This document shows, one piece after another, positions 11,011 to 21,302 of a stretch of DNA of 64,000 bases. This stretch comes from Mycteria americana (lineage: Eukaryota; Chordata; Aves; Ciconiiformes; Ciconiidae), in assembly GCF_035582795.1 (NCBI RefSeq), contig NC_134370.1:29685501-29749500 (forward strand), written 5' to 3'. The notes below the pieces were generated by a model. That model had not been told where the DNA came from, did no database searches, and was given only the letters and a program-made list of their open reading frames with translations. The translations under genes were made by a program, and so were the position numbers. The stretch's first letter is position 1, and every line of letters begins with the position of its first letter.

Positions 11011-14000
11011 AGAATGGTCTTTCAGCCACCTCAGAGTATGGAGACCATGAAATATCCTGTCTCTCAGGTTTATGCAACTTCTGCAGTTATTCTATGTCAG
11101 AAAAATCTAAAATTAATCATGTTACGGTATTTTTTTATCCTTACAAAAATGCCAAATGTGGCATGTGATTAACTCAAAATGTGCCTAATCTGATGTGTTT
11201 ATCTCTTTTGGAGGGTTGGGAATAGCTCAGAATAATTTTTTGATGGCAGATTGTCTCTGTGCACTGTGCCTTTGTGAAGATTAGAGGAAAATTCCAAGGT
11301 TTGACTTGGGATATTGGATAAGTCTAAAGTTAAAACTGTCCGTGGCTTCATAGTGGAACCATTTCCAAGTATTTAATAGTTTCTGCCTTAAGAGATGCAC
11401 AGAGGTTGACTTCACTGGAGCAATTATGGTCTCAGGTTTTGTACATCTCTTTGAATTATAGGGCTTGTATTGTGTCATACCGAAGCATGCACGGATTCAT
11501 TCGGCATCCATATTTAACTTTTTTTTTATAACAATATTAACAGTACCAGTTACAATTCATTTTCTTAGTTTCAGAAGCTAGTCTCTATAAAAAATTAAGA
11601 TAAACATTGCATTAGATCTATGTAGTCATAGAAATGTGTATAAAATACTAAAGATTGCATTTTGTTGCTAAAACATCACATTTCCTCATAAAACTATAAC
11701 CAGTGTTAGAAGGTCACCTGTCTTCTCCCAAACCACTGAACAACCACATACTATTTTGGGCGAGCAGGTAAGAGTGGAAGTTCAATCAGGTCAAATACAA
11801 GCTATTTCTCTGCTGATGTCATGCCAAGCAACCACACAGTCAGACCATGAGTCAAATCCACTAGGGTCAAGAAACATCTTTTCACAAAATATTTTCACTG
11901 CTACTCAGTTTGTGAGTAGTGGGAGCTCAGTAAAGTATCACAAGTAGCAAATTCTCACACACTTACCTTGCAGCGAGGAAGTCCTGGGATCATCCATTAT
12001 CATTTTCACATACCTGAGGGGAAAAAAGGAAGCACTGGAGTTAAAATACATGCATAAATACTTTTATTTCATCTTCTCCTCCTCCCCTACATTTGGCTCT
12101 GTGCAGGGAGCCCATAGAAACCTGGACTTGATTCTGGGCAGTGTTGTCCCTAGCCTGCATTGAGGAAGAGATGGGATCTATTCACATGGTCATTTCCCTG
12201 TCAAGTAGGAAAGCTTTAGTGTCTTCAGACTCAGGAGATAAGGGCATGCCTTTGGACCTTATTCATGTCCAGCATTGCATATAGCACTCCAGCTGATCTG
12301 AGAGTGGACAGAGACTTTGAAATGGGAAAAGTACACCCAGTACCATACTGGATAGATTTCAAAGTCTGAACCTGCTTTACAAAATAGCTTCCTTTGAGAC
12401 CTATGACCACGATACCATTTTGGCCAAAAATTTCAAATGGGAAGGGAATAGATCATGCCATGACAAAAATTCTGACTCTCAGGTTACTTTGAGAAAAGAT
12501 AAGGCTAAACTAATACCTTTTAATTTTCCTAGGCTTAGCTCCGACCAGCTGCATTAAATTGCTAGAAAGAGTTGAAGGTTTACTTAAAACTACCTCTACC
12601 ACTTGCGTTTCAATTCTTAGAATTTGAATGAGTAAACGTTGTTAGCAATTTTTGAGTCTTTCAATTGTACAGATTCTTTGTTAGAGCAAGACGATTACCT
12701 GGCATAAAAAGGCATCATGTAGGAGAAAGACAAAAAAATAAAAATCACTCTACTAACATGGTCTTTTATTATCTGAACCAAATTCACATATTCATTTACA
12801 CAGATCTCCAACTAGGTTTGGAGTATCCTATTCCTTTAGCTAATCAATGATTTATTTCCACCACACTTTTGTTTACAAAATGACTATACAAATCTCCTGT
12901 TAAAATCCTTAATATGTAAAATCTTACAAACGGCTTAACACGATATATCACCTATCACTAAACAGATTTAGACTTTTAGACTTTGAGACACTTGGGTGCT
13001 TTTTATCCAGTTAAGAAAAATAAGATTATTTTTTCAGTCAAAAGCTAATTTTTATTACATCAATAAGCAAAGCGTCTAGGCTAGGTCTCAGAGTCCAATT
13101 TCTCTCTGCTTGAGCCATTACTATTAAAAAAAAAAAAAATCACCCATGCTGCTTAAAAATAAAAACTCCCCAGATGCGGTCAAAGAATTGCTAGGCAGCA
13201 CTTTCCCCTCTATGGTTCACACTGAGATCTGTAACATTTCAGGTAATTGAACTAAACTGCTCAGTTATTTTCATAAAATATCTCCATATAACATTATACT
13301 CAGGTCTTCTCTTGCCATGCTCTAGCCTTCCCCTTATGCCATTCTGAAGCGGCTCTCCTTGTTCTGTGTCTGAACTCTTGACTACACCTCATATATAAAA
13401 CTGAAGATGTCAAGGGGACATCTGCCAGTTTCCTGCCTTCTTTATAAAAAACTGTGTCCACATTCTTTTGCACGGACTTTGATCTCCTAACTTTGATGAA
13501 CTTCAGAGAACAAAAGTCCAGTGTCAACCATCATACGTAGAAGAAATAAAATTATCTAATAAAAGCAATATTCTACAGACAGGCTTGGAATGCGTTTGCA
13601 TTTAATGGGATTCATATTGATAATTAAAATCCTGGTGAAGGTAAATACTCAGTAGAATGTTACTTGATTATTCTTTGCAGTTCCACAGAGGAACAGAAGA
13701 GTATCCAGAAATCATTGTTTTGTTCTTTTAGACAACTTTTTTTGTGTTAGTATAACCCTATCAATTTAAAATCTCAAATGCTGTTTAAAATACTTAAAAG
13801 CATTTCAGTATTTTTTTGTGAAAGATCCAAATTCTGCATTAATGGATTTTTTTTTTAAATGGACAGAAAGGTCAGGCACAAGAAGAAACAGAATAAATTG
13901 TTTCTCTGTTCTCTGTTATTTTAGGATAAATAATTTTGATAAAATCTTTCCTTAAAAATGCAATGAGCAAAAATAATCCCTAGTGCATAATGACCAGACC

Positions 14001-14818
14001 AAGAAAAATTCATTTTAGTCTTTTTTTCTTAATTTATAATTATTTACTACAGAAAATCAATCTAACAGTAAGATCTTTAATTCAGAAAATAACTTATTCA
14101 CCTCTCAAATGCTATAAAAGCAGATTTTGACAATTAAGATCTTAGTACAAGTTAAAAGGTGACAAATATTCAGTCTCTTCTGAAGCAAATGGATTGCGTA
14201 TCACATAAGAGAAATTTAATACAATAGTTATTACGGTATATTTAAGAGTGAGAGTTTTGTCTGGCCATAAAAATTATGGATATTAATTTCAGAGCAAATT
14301 CTTTTTGGTCTAGTGTGATATCCTCTTTTATAACTGTATAATTTAATTAGGTATTTTAGTTTAGAAATACTATTAGCAATTTTAAGCACTCAAAAGCCTC
14401 TCTCCCACCCCTATCAGCCCCTACCACATGTAAAGAAATGGACCTTGGATTACAGAAAATAAGCCCTTTTTTTTGGTGAATTCCTGATTTTTGTAGAAAA
14501 TTGATTAAAAAAACCCAACCCGTATGGTTCTTGGGAAAATGGAGTTCAAATTCCACCTATGTGAACACAGTAACCAGCAAGATGTGACACAGGCTAGCAG
14601 GGCTACCTTATCTTGTATAAATTGTGACCAGTGCCTCCTTTATTTATTTTTAATTTTGAAGCCAAATTTAAAGAATAATAATTACGTTATTCCTCTGTTC
14701 TTTTCCAGAGAAAAGAAAATATATGGAAAAATACCAGTACTTGTTGCTGCAATATCCTAGCAGTGATGCATTACAACATAGGGTAAAGTTTAATCATACA
14801 TTTTACATTTATTTGCAG
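11011..14818. other. Intergenic stretch between two collectin remnants
   Basis: AT-rich sequence. I looked for collagen or neck exons belonging to the lectin remnant at 14819 and found none I can support. The acceptor-like site near 13680 is followed by a frame only weakly like the neck. Nothing else is recognisable. Confidence 0.5.
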
Positions 14819-15036
14819 CTTTTCTTTAGAAGAACAAAAAGTGCAAATAGGAGAAGAAATATTTGCCACCAGGAAATTTGTTAGTTGGTTTTGAAACCAC
14901 ACTGAAAAGTGGTAGGAAGACTAATGGCCCTGTTACAACTTCTATGAACCAGAGAAAAACAATGTTCTTGGGAGTATTGTGTAATGGTATAACAGACATG
15001 TTTGTCGGGACCTCAAGGTGTGTCAGATTGCAAGTG
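14819..15036 (+). pseudogene. SP-A-like C-type lectin exon remnant
   Basis: An acceptor (TTATTTGCAG) ends at 14818. After it the text reads, across shifting frames, as the start of a surfactant-collectin lectin domain: EEQKVQIGEEIFAT, KFVS, ETTLKSG, TNGPVTTSMNQ, then an LGSIV-like segment. This matches the intact lectin exon at 10634 in order and spacing (its PMNEEENEAILGIV region corresponds). Breaks include an indel just after the acceptor, about four extra bases near 14885-14892 causing an in-frame TGA, TGT to GGT at the first conserved Cys, and a one-base loss after MNQ. The C-terminal half, with the EPN and WND motifs, is missing. The remnant stops about 300 bases before the CR1 insertion. 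It could be a third SP-A-family gene or a tandem duplicate of the upstream one. Confidence 0.65.
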
Positions 15037-15341
15037 ATTTTCGTTACCTGAAGTTGAAATGTACTGTTATAAAGTCATATTAATCTACAGTTGTACAAAC
15101 ATACCTGGGTTTAAAGCACAATCAATACAGAATTCTTAGAAATCAGAGTAGCACCTTTAAAAATGATAAGGGGACTTGGATTTGAGTTGAAGATCCTGTT
15201 AGGAAACCAGGGTTTAGTGGAATTTGGCTCAAAGGTGATAATCCAGGTGTAATGCCAGGTGAAACGTGGCATGAAACTTTCACCCATCTCTGCCCTTGTG
15301 GCTCAGGAGCCAAAAGGAACTGTACAGCAAGGGTACCTTAA

Positions 15342-16197
15342 CCCTTGAAGAGGCTGAGTGGTGTGGTTGACAAGCCTGAGGGACAGGCTGTCATCCAGAG
15401 GGACCTGGACAAGCTTGAGAAGTGGGCCCACGTGAACCTCATGATGTTCTACAAGGCCAAGTGTGAGGTCCTGCACCTGGGCAGCCCCCACTATCAATAC
15501 AGGAGGGAGATGAAGGGATTGAGAGCAGCCCTGTGGAGAGGGACTTGGGGGTACTGGTGGATGAAAAGCTGGACATGAGCCGACAATGTGTGCTTGCAGC
15601 CCAGAAAGCCAACCATATCCCAGGCTGCATCAAAAGAAGCTTGGCCAGCAGGTCGAGGGAGGGGATTCTGCCCATCTACTCTGGTGAGACCCCACCTGGA
15701 GTACTGCATCCAGCTCAGGAGCCCTCAGCACAGGAAAGACATAGAGCTGTTGGAGTGGGTCCAGAGGAGGGCCACAAAAGTGATCACAGGGATAGAAGAC
15801 CTCTCCTATGAAGAAAGGCTGAGTGAGTTGGGGTTGTTCACCTGGAGAAGAGAAGGTTCTGGGGAACACCTTATTGCAGCCTTTCAGTATTTAAAGGGGG
15901 CTTATAAGAAAGATGGGGGCCTGTTGCAATAGAACAAGGAGCAACGGTTTTAAACTAAAAGAGGGTAGATTCAGACTAGATAAAAGGAAGAAGTTTTTTA
16001 CAGTGAGGGCAATGAAACACTGGCCCAGGTTGCCCAGAGGTGGTATATGCCCCATCCCTGGAAACATTCAAGGTCAGGTTGGATGGGGCTGTGAGCAACC
16101 TGATCTAGTTGAAGATGTCCCTGCTCATTGCAGGAGGGTTGGACTAGATGACCTTTAACGGTCCCTTACAACACAAACTTTTTTATGATTCTATAAT
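15342..16197 (+). mobile_element. CR1 LINE, 5'-truncated 3' end
   Basis: Decayed pieces of the C-terminal part of CR1 ORF2 occur in several frames: [79 protein letters not shown] and [11 protein letters not shown]. The CR1 3' untranslated region follows (GTTGGACTAGATGACC near 16137), ending in the characteristic ATGATTCTAT-type tail at 16176-16197. The 5' break near 15342 is the usual outcome of incomplete target-primed reverse transcription. Numerous frameshifts show the copy is old and inactive. Confidence 0.9.
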
Positions 16198-16559
16198 TAT
16201 GATAAAGACTGTAGTGAACAATTTAACCACCTTCTGCTGATAATGGAGGACAACTGCAGAACATATGGAAAAATAGTTTCATCTTGTTCATGAGGTTTTT
16301 CTTCTCCCATTAGAATGCTACGTTCCTATTAAGAACTATTAAATAGATGAAATATTGTCTTGCTTTCTATTTGTTATAAAGACAAAAACCTCTATTTCTT
16401 TCGTGTTTTTCAGCTGAGCTGCACCGAGTGACATAACAGAGACATCTAGTGACCTCCACCTGAATGCTTCACACATAACTTAAGTCAGTGGAACAAGATG
16501 GCAGTAGCATTTACGAGCACTGATCACACTGTCTACGGGTAAAATTAGGACTTTCTGCT

Positions 16560-18523
16560 CTTTTTAAACTAGACTCGAAGGGGGAGGGGAATAATATCAG
16601 GCTTGCCCGTGAGTAGCTGAGGGACAACATGCCATGGTTAGAGGGAGTGGGTGCCAGCGAGGGCACTCAGCCCGTGTCTCTGAGATGTGCTGGGTACACT
16701 GGTGCACAGTTGAACAGAGTTGAGCTAGGGGATACTGAGGCAATAGGAGCCAAGAGGGAAATGCCAGTGAAACACCTCAAAGCACATAAGGATTGTTCCT
16801 CTATGAAGGAGACACGGGTGACAGCCCAGCTGAAGTGCCTCTACACCAATGCATGCAGCATGGGCAACAAGCAGGAGGAGTTGCAAGCCATTGTACATCA
16901 GGAAAACTACGATATAGTTGCCATCACAGAAACGTGGTGGGATGACTCACTCAACTGGAGTGTGGCGATGGATGGCTATAAACTCTTCAGGAGGGATAGG
17001 CGAGGCAGGAGAGGTGGTGGGGTAGCCCTGTACATCAGGGAGTGTCTGGATAGTTTAGAGCTCAATGATGGTGATGATAGGGTGGAGTGTCTACAGGTGA
17101 GAATCAGGGGGAAGGCCAAAAAGGCAGATGTCATGGTGGGAGTCTGTTACAGACCACCCAACCAGGATAAGGAGACAGATGAACTATTCTATAAGCAGCT
17201 GGGAGAAGCCTCACAATCGCTAGCCCTTGTTCTCTTGGGGGACTTCAACTTACCAGATGTCTGCTGGAAATACAATACAGCAGAGAGGAAACAGTCTAGG
17301 AGGTTCCTTGAGTGTGTGGCAGATAACTTCCTGACACAGCTGGTGAGTGAGCCAACGAGGGAAGGTGCCCCGCTGGACCTCTTGTTCACCAACAGAGAAG
17401 GACTTGTGAGCCATGTGATGGTTGGACGTCTTGGGCAGAGCGATCATGAAATGATAGAGTTTTTGATACGTGGAGAAGCGGCGAGGGGGGTCAGCAAAAC
17501 TGCCACCTTAGGATTCCGGAGAGCAGATACTGGCCTGTTTAGGAGACTGGTTGACAGAGTCCCCTGGGAGGCAGCCCTAAAGGGCAAAGGAGTCCAGGAA
17601 GGCTGGACACTCTTTAAGGAGGAAGTCCTAAAGGCACAAGAGCAGGCTGTCCCCAGGTGCCGAAAGACGAGCCGGCGGGGAAGAAGACTGGCCTGGCTGA
17701 CTAGAGAGCTCTGGCTCGAACTCAGGAAAAAGAGGAGAGTCTATGACCTCTGGAAGAAGGGGCAGGCAACTCAGGAGGACTACAAAGGTGTAGCAAGGCT
17801 GTGCAGGGAGAAAATTAGAAGGGCCAAAGCTGAGCTAGAGCTCAATCTGGCTGCTGCTGTAAAAGACAACAAAAAACACTTCTTCAAATACATTAGCAGC
17901 AAAAGGAAAGCTAAGGAGAATCTCCAGCCCCTAGTAGACAGGGGAGGGAACACAGTGACAAAGGATGAGGAAAAGGCTGAGGTACTTACTGCCTTCTTTA
18001 CCTCAGTCTTTAATAGCAGGGCCAATTGTTCTCTGGGTACCCAGCCCCTGGAGTTGGAAGATAGGGATGGGGACCAGAATGGAGCCCCCATAATCCAGGG
18101 GGAAAAGGTTAGTGACCTGCTGCACCACTTAGACACACACAAGTCTATGGGGCCTGATGAGATCCACCCAAGAGTACTGAAGGAACTGGCAGATGTGCTC
18201 ACCAAGCCCCTTTCCATCATTTACCAGCAGTCCTGGCTAACTGGGGAGGTCCCTGCTGACTGGAGATTAGCTAATGTGATGCCCATCTTCAAGAAAGGCT
18301 GGAAGGAGGATCCAGGGAACTACAGGCCTGTCAGCCTGACCTCGGTGCCGGGGAAGCTGATGGAGCAGATCATCCTGAGTGCCATCACATGGCATGTAGA
18401 GGATAACCAAGGGATCAAGCCCAGCTAGCATGGGTTCAGGAAAGGCAGGTCCTGCTTGACCAACCTGATCTCCTTCTACGACAAGGTGACCTGCCTAGTG
18501 GATGAGGGGAAAGCTGTGGATGT
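16560..18523 (+). mobile_element. CR1 LINE, 5' part retained, 3' part missing
   Basis: A CR1 copy with the 5' untranslated-type sequence and the first two thirds of ORF2, but no reverse-transcriptase catalytic core, C terminus or 3' tail. Similarity runs to the RT segment GKAVDV at about 18523 and then stops in a perfect 7-base inverted repeat. CR1 copies are normally truncated at the 5' end, so this polarity suggests a deletion, a recombination or an aberrant integration. It lies downstream of an unrelated-looking 3' CR1 piece in the same orientation. The 5' boundary is approximate, as I cannot see a target-site duplication. Confidence 0.8.
16629..18428 (+). CDS. CR1 ORF2 fragment: APE endonuclease and start of reverse transcriptase
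   Basis: A 599-codon open frame. Residues about 70-290 form the apurinic-endonuclease-type domain that nicks target DNA in LINE retrotransposition. Recognisable landmarks are LYTNACSMGNKQEEL (catalytic Asn region), AITETWWDD (catalytic Glu), VCYRPPNQ, LLGDFNLPDVCW (catalytic Asp and Asn) and GQSDHEMI (catalytic Asp-His). A basic linker with RRGRR and REKIRRAK follows. From about residue 515 the reverse-transcriptase N-terminal motifs appear: KSMGPDEIHPRVLKEL, LTGEVPADWR and NYRPVSLTS. The frame ends at a TAG where a Gln codon is expected, and the next codons (HGFRKGRSCLTNL) continue RT in the same frame to about 18523, so this is one nonsense change inside an already truncated copy. No F/YADD catalytic motif is present, so autonomous retrotransposition is excluded. 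The ATG chosen is the first in frame; the real ORF2 start is uncertain. Confidence 0.85.
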   Translation: MPWLEGVGASEGTQPVSLRCAGYTGAQLNRVELGDTEAIGAKREMPVKHLKAHKDCSSMKETRVTAQLKCLYTNACSMGNKQEELQAIVHQENYDIVAITETWWDDSLNWSVAMDGYKLFRRDRRGRRGGGVALYIRECLDSLELNDGDDRVECLQVRIRGKAKKADVMVGVCYRPPNQDKETDELFYKQLGEASQSLALVLLGDFNLPDVCWKYNTAERKQSRRFLECVADNFLTQLVSEPTREGAPLDLLFTNREGLVSHVMVGRLGQSDHEMIEFLIRGEAARGVSKTATLGFRRADTGLFRRLVDRVPWEAALKGKGVQEGWTLFKEEVLKAQEQAVPRCRKTSRRGRRLAWLTRELWLELRKKRRVYDLWKKGQATQEDYKGVARLCREKIRRAKAELELNLAAAVKDNKKHFFKYISSKRKAKENLQPLVDRGGNTVTKDEEKAEVLTAFFTSVFNSRANCSLGTQPLELEDRDGDQNGAPIIQGEKVSDLLHHLDTHKSMGPDEIHPRVLKELADVLTKPLSIIYQQSWLTGEVPADWRLANVMPIFKKGWKEDPGNYRPVSLTSVPGKLMEQIILSAITWHVEDNQGIKPS

Positions 18524-18526
18524 TAC

Positions 18527-18544
18527 GGATTACATCCGTAATCC
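18527..18544. repeat. Perfect 7-base inverted repeat at the CR1 3' breakpoint
   Basis: GGATTAC, a 4-base loop ATCC, then GTAATCC, immediately after CR1 similarity ends. It may mark a junction made by template switching or deletion repair, or be coincidence. Confidence 0.7.
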
Positions 18545-21302
18545 AGATGTGGATACAACGGAAAGGCTAACAGGCTCATGGAAGGAACACACACCCACTT
18601 TCATAAACTGAAATTCATCTCTAGTGTCTATATTTCTTGAAGCAGCTAAGAAAGCAGTGTTGACCAACTTTTGTCCTTAGTGTTTTGCATTTCCTACCTA
18701 CATTGTGCAACACTGAACCTACCCTCAGAATACCCTTCATTTGCTTCACTAGCACTGAATTTATAAAACCTCTTAGTGATAGATGTGGAAACACAGAAAA
18801 GTTGCAACAGTCAAAAATTTTTTGTCCTTTAGCAGATCTGTACCCTTGAATCTTGCTGAGCTTCTGTAATATGCAGCTCAAAGCAAAATCAGAAAAAAGT
18901 TTACAAGTTATGATAGTTATATAGAATATTGTATTAGGCAATCATAAACAAGCATAGTAGAAATGTCAGTATTTTTACATATCTATTTTAGCTTGCTCCA
19001 TCTTATCAATATGCTGATGATAATCAAGAGAAAAAAAGTTTAGAATTTATCAAATCTACATCAGTTCTTCTCAGAAGGAGTCTATCACAAAAGAAAGCTT
19101 CTGCCTCCCTCCAGGTTTCCCAGGCCATGAGTCAGCATGTGAAACCTGCTAATGGAGGCCAAGCCTCATGCTCTTCTCACATTTGCCTAACCTACAGTTT
19201 CTTCCAGGTGCAGTTGAAGTGCTAAAGTTGTTCTCATCACAGATGCAAAAGCCCAGGTTCTGCCAGTGACTTTTTTTAGGGTTCATCTGGACCCCAGGTA
19301 ATGGCTTGTCTCAAGTTCTCTGTTTTTGGGGTTTTTTTTCATAAAATAATTAGAAAACCTCAGCCAAAAGAATGTTAAAAACATTAAGTCAAACACTCAA
19401 AAGCTAAGAAACTTGAAATTTAACAAGAAACTTTAAACAAAGGTTACTCATGCAAATTTAAACCAGCCCTCTTCTGTCAAGGTACATCCAACGGGTACTG
19501 CTTTTTTTTTTTTCCACAGGACTGATGCCTTTTCCAGGACACTCAAACAATGCTGCAGCAATTAATCACGCTTCTTTGGGCACAACACCAATGACAAAGA
19601 ACTCTACATCAGTTGTTGAGGTAAAAATAAAGGTGCAGGATACAGGTGTAGAGTGTTTGTGGAGGTGATCTAGGCTTGCTTAGATCCAGTAGCATCTTAA
19701 ACTAATATAGATATTGCTCACATTCCCTGTCTAATCTCAAAGCTATTCCCCAACTAACTCAGCTGTTAGCCTTGCTGCAACATCAGGATGCTGGCCTGAC
19801 ACCACAAGGATGGTGTGAGCACATCTATTTGTTTGAAGTGGAGTACAGCCTGAAACTCCTTTCCTAAAAGTCTCCATTAGATAGAAACAACTCTCAGCTG
19901 AGAATAACTTAAAAGTGCATGGCAATGCATTTCCATTTCAGTGATGCTCCGCATCTTGAGGCCTCTACTTACAGGACTGGTATAGAGCAGCTTTTTCCTT
20001 CACTGAAAATAAAACTGTACCTACTTACATAGTACTGTAAAACTGTAATTTATGATATAGAAGCTTCCCCTGGAGTATTCTGTAGGTTATCTGAGTATGT
20101 GCTTGTGTGGCTGTTACCTGTACATATGCTGCAGATGTACCATTTTCTTTTGGCTTTGCTGTTACAATTACGAGATTCTATTTAGTTACAAAACTTCAAT
20201 AATTATCACTGATAAGTCCTCAATCTGTAATGAAAATGATGGTGGTGTTCCTGGTGCATATTATATTTAAGGTGAGCTCCTTGTTTTGGCTTATCTTCAG
20301 TGACATTTACAACTTAACATTTACACAGTAATTCTGTGGAAGCATTAGGTATTTCAAATATGTCTTGAAAAAGTGCTTTGTTCTGCTCCAGGGTTTGTTT
20401 GGTTTTTTTAAAACATGTGAAAGTGTTTCTACAAATCAAGAAAGTACCCTCAAATATTTTCCTCACATTTTAAGCGTTTACCTCTTGAAGAAAACCACCC
20501 CCTATCATTCAAGTTAAAGTTCATGAAATTTCTGTTCATATGCAAATTCATATATTACATGCTCTTTGTATTTCCTGTAGGCAACAAGATGAATCTCAAG
20601 TTACTTGCCCTATAAATTAGACCATTTAAAGAGTCTTTCTTATTTTATATTGAAGCTGCTAGGTAGGTTGAACATCTTTAAATAGGTTTCCATTTAAATT
20701 ATATTGAATCTTCTTAAACTGTATCACAAACCTTTCATTTGAGGGTTTTTTTTCTTTGTGTCTCAACATTTTTATTAAATCTTTCACCTACTTTTACAGA
20801 GGATATCACCTCAGGTGAAGATACTTTAAAAGATGGATGCCATAACGGAAGAATAAGGATTAACAATTGTTTCACACTAAACCAATTGATAAAGACAGTG
20901 TGTCCCAGTTTATCCTAACCTGGCTTTCTCTTACTAAAGCAGACATGTCTATTGTTCCCCTGTAAAATTAAGACTGAAACTATAGCTTTTTTCATGGGAA
21001 AAATAGCATATATCTGCTGTACAAAACAAAGAGCTTGCAAGGGAATGTTTTGGTTTTCTGTTCTGTAGCTTAAACTCTTAAGTAGACTAAGAGACTGGGT
21101 CCTTCGGAAAAAGATTTTAATTATTTGAAATAACCTAATTTTGCAACTATATCAATGACATTCATGTCACTGAGGGCAAAGCTTAAGGCACATAAAACTT
21201 CAAACCCAGACAGCAAAATTCTGAAAATTGCCTTTTTAAAAAAAAACCACAGGACTCTACACTGGAGAGTAAAACAGTGTGTTTTACATTTGGCTTTAAA
21301 TA
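18545..21302. other. Non-coding stretch upstream of the lung-lectin pseudogene
   Basis: AT-rich with no recognisable exon. It presumably holds the promoter and any untranslated first exon of the gene starting at 21303. CCTATAAATT near 20610 is the closest TATA-like match, but I cannot tie it to a transcript. Confidence 0.4.

Noticed and set aside
13671-13720. Acceptor-like site followed by a frame ending RVSRN, considered as a neck exon for the middle collectin remnant
   Set aside because: Match to the other neck exons is too weak, and no donor follows in the right place.
17189-18220. Antisense open frames of 65-146 codons within the CR1 copy
   Set aside because: They are the reverse strand of the CR1 ORF2 frame, with no features of their own.
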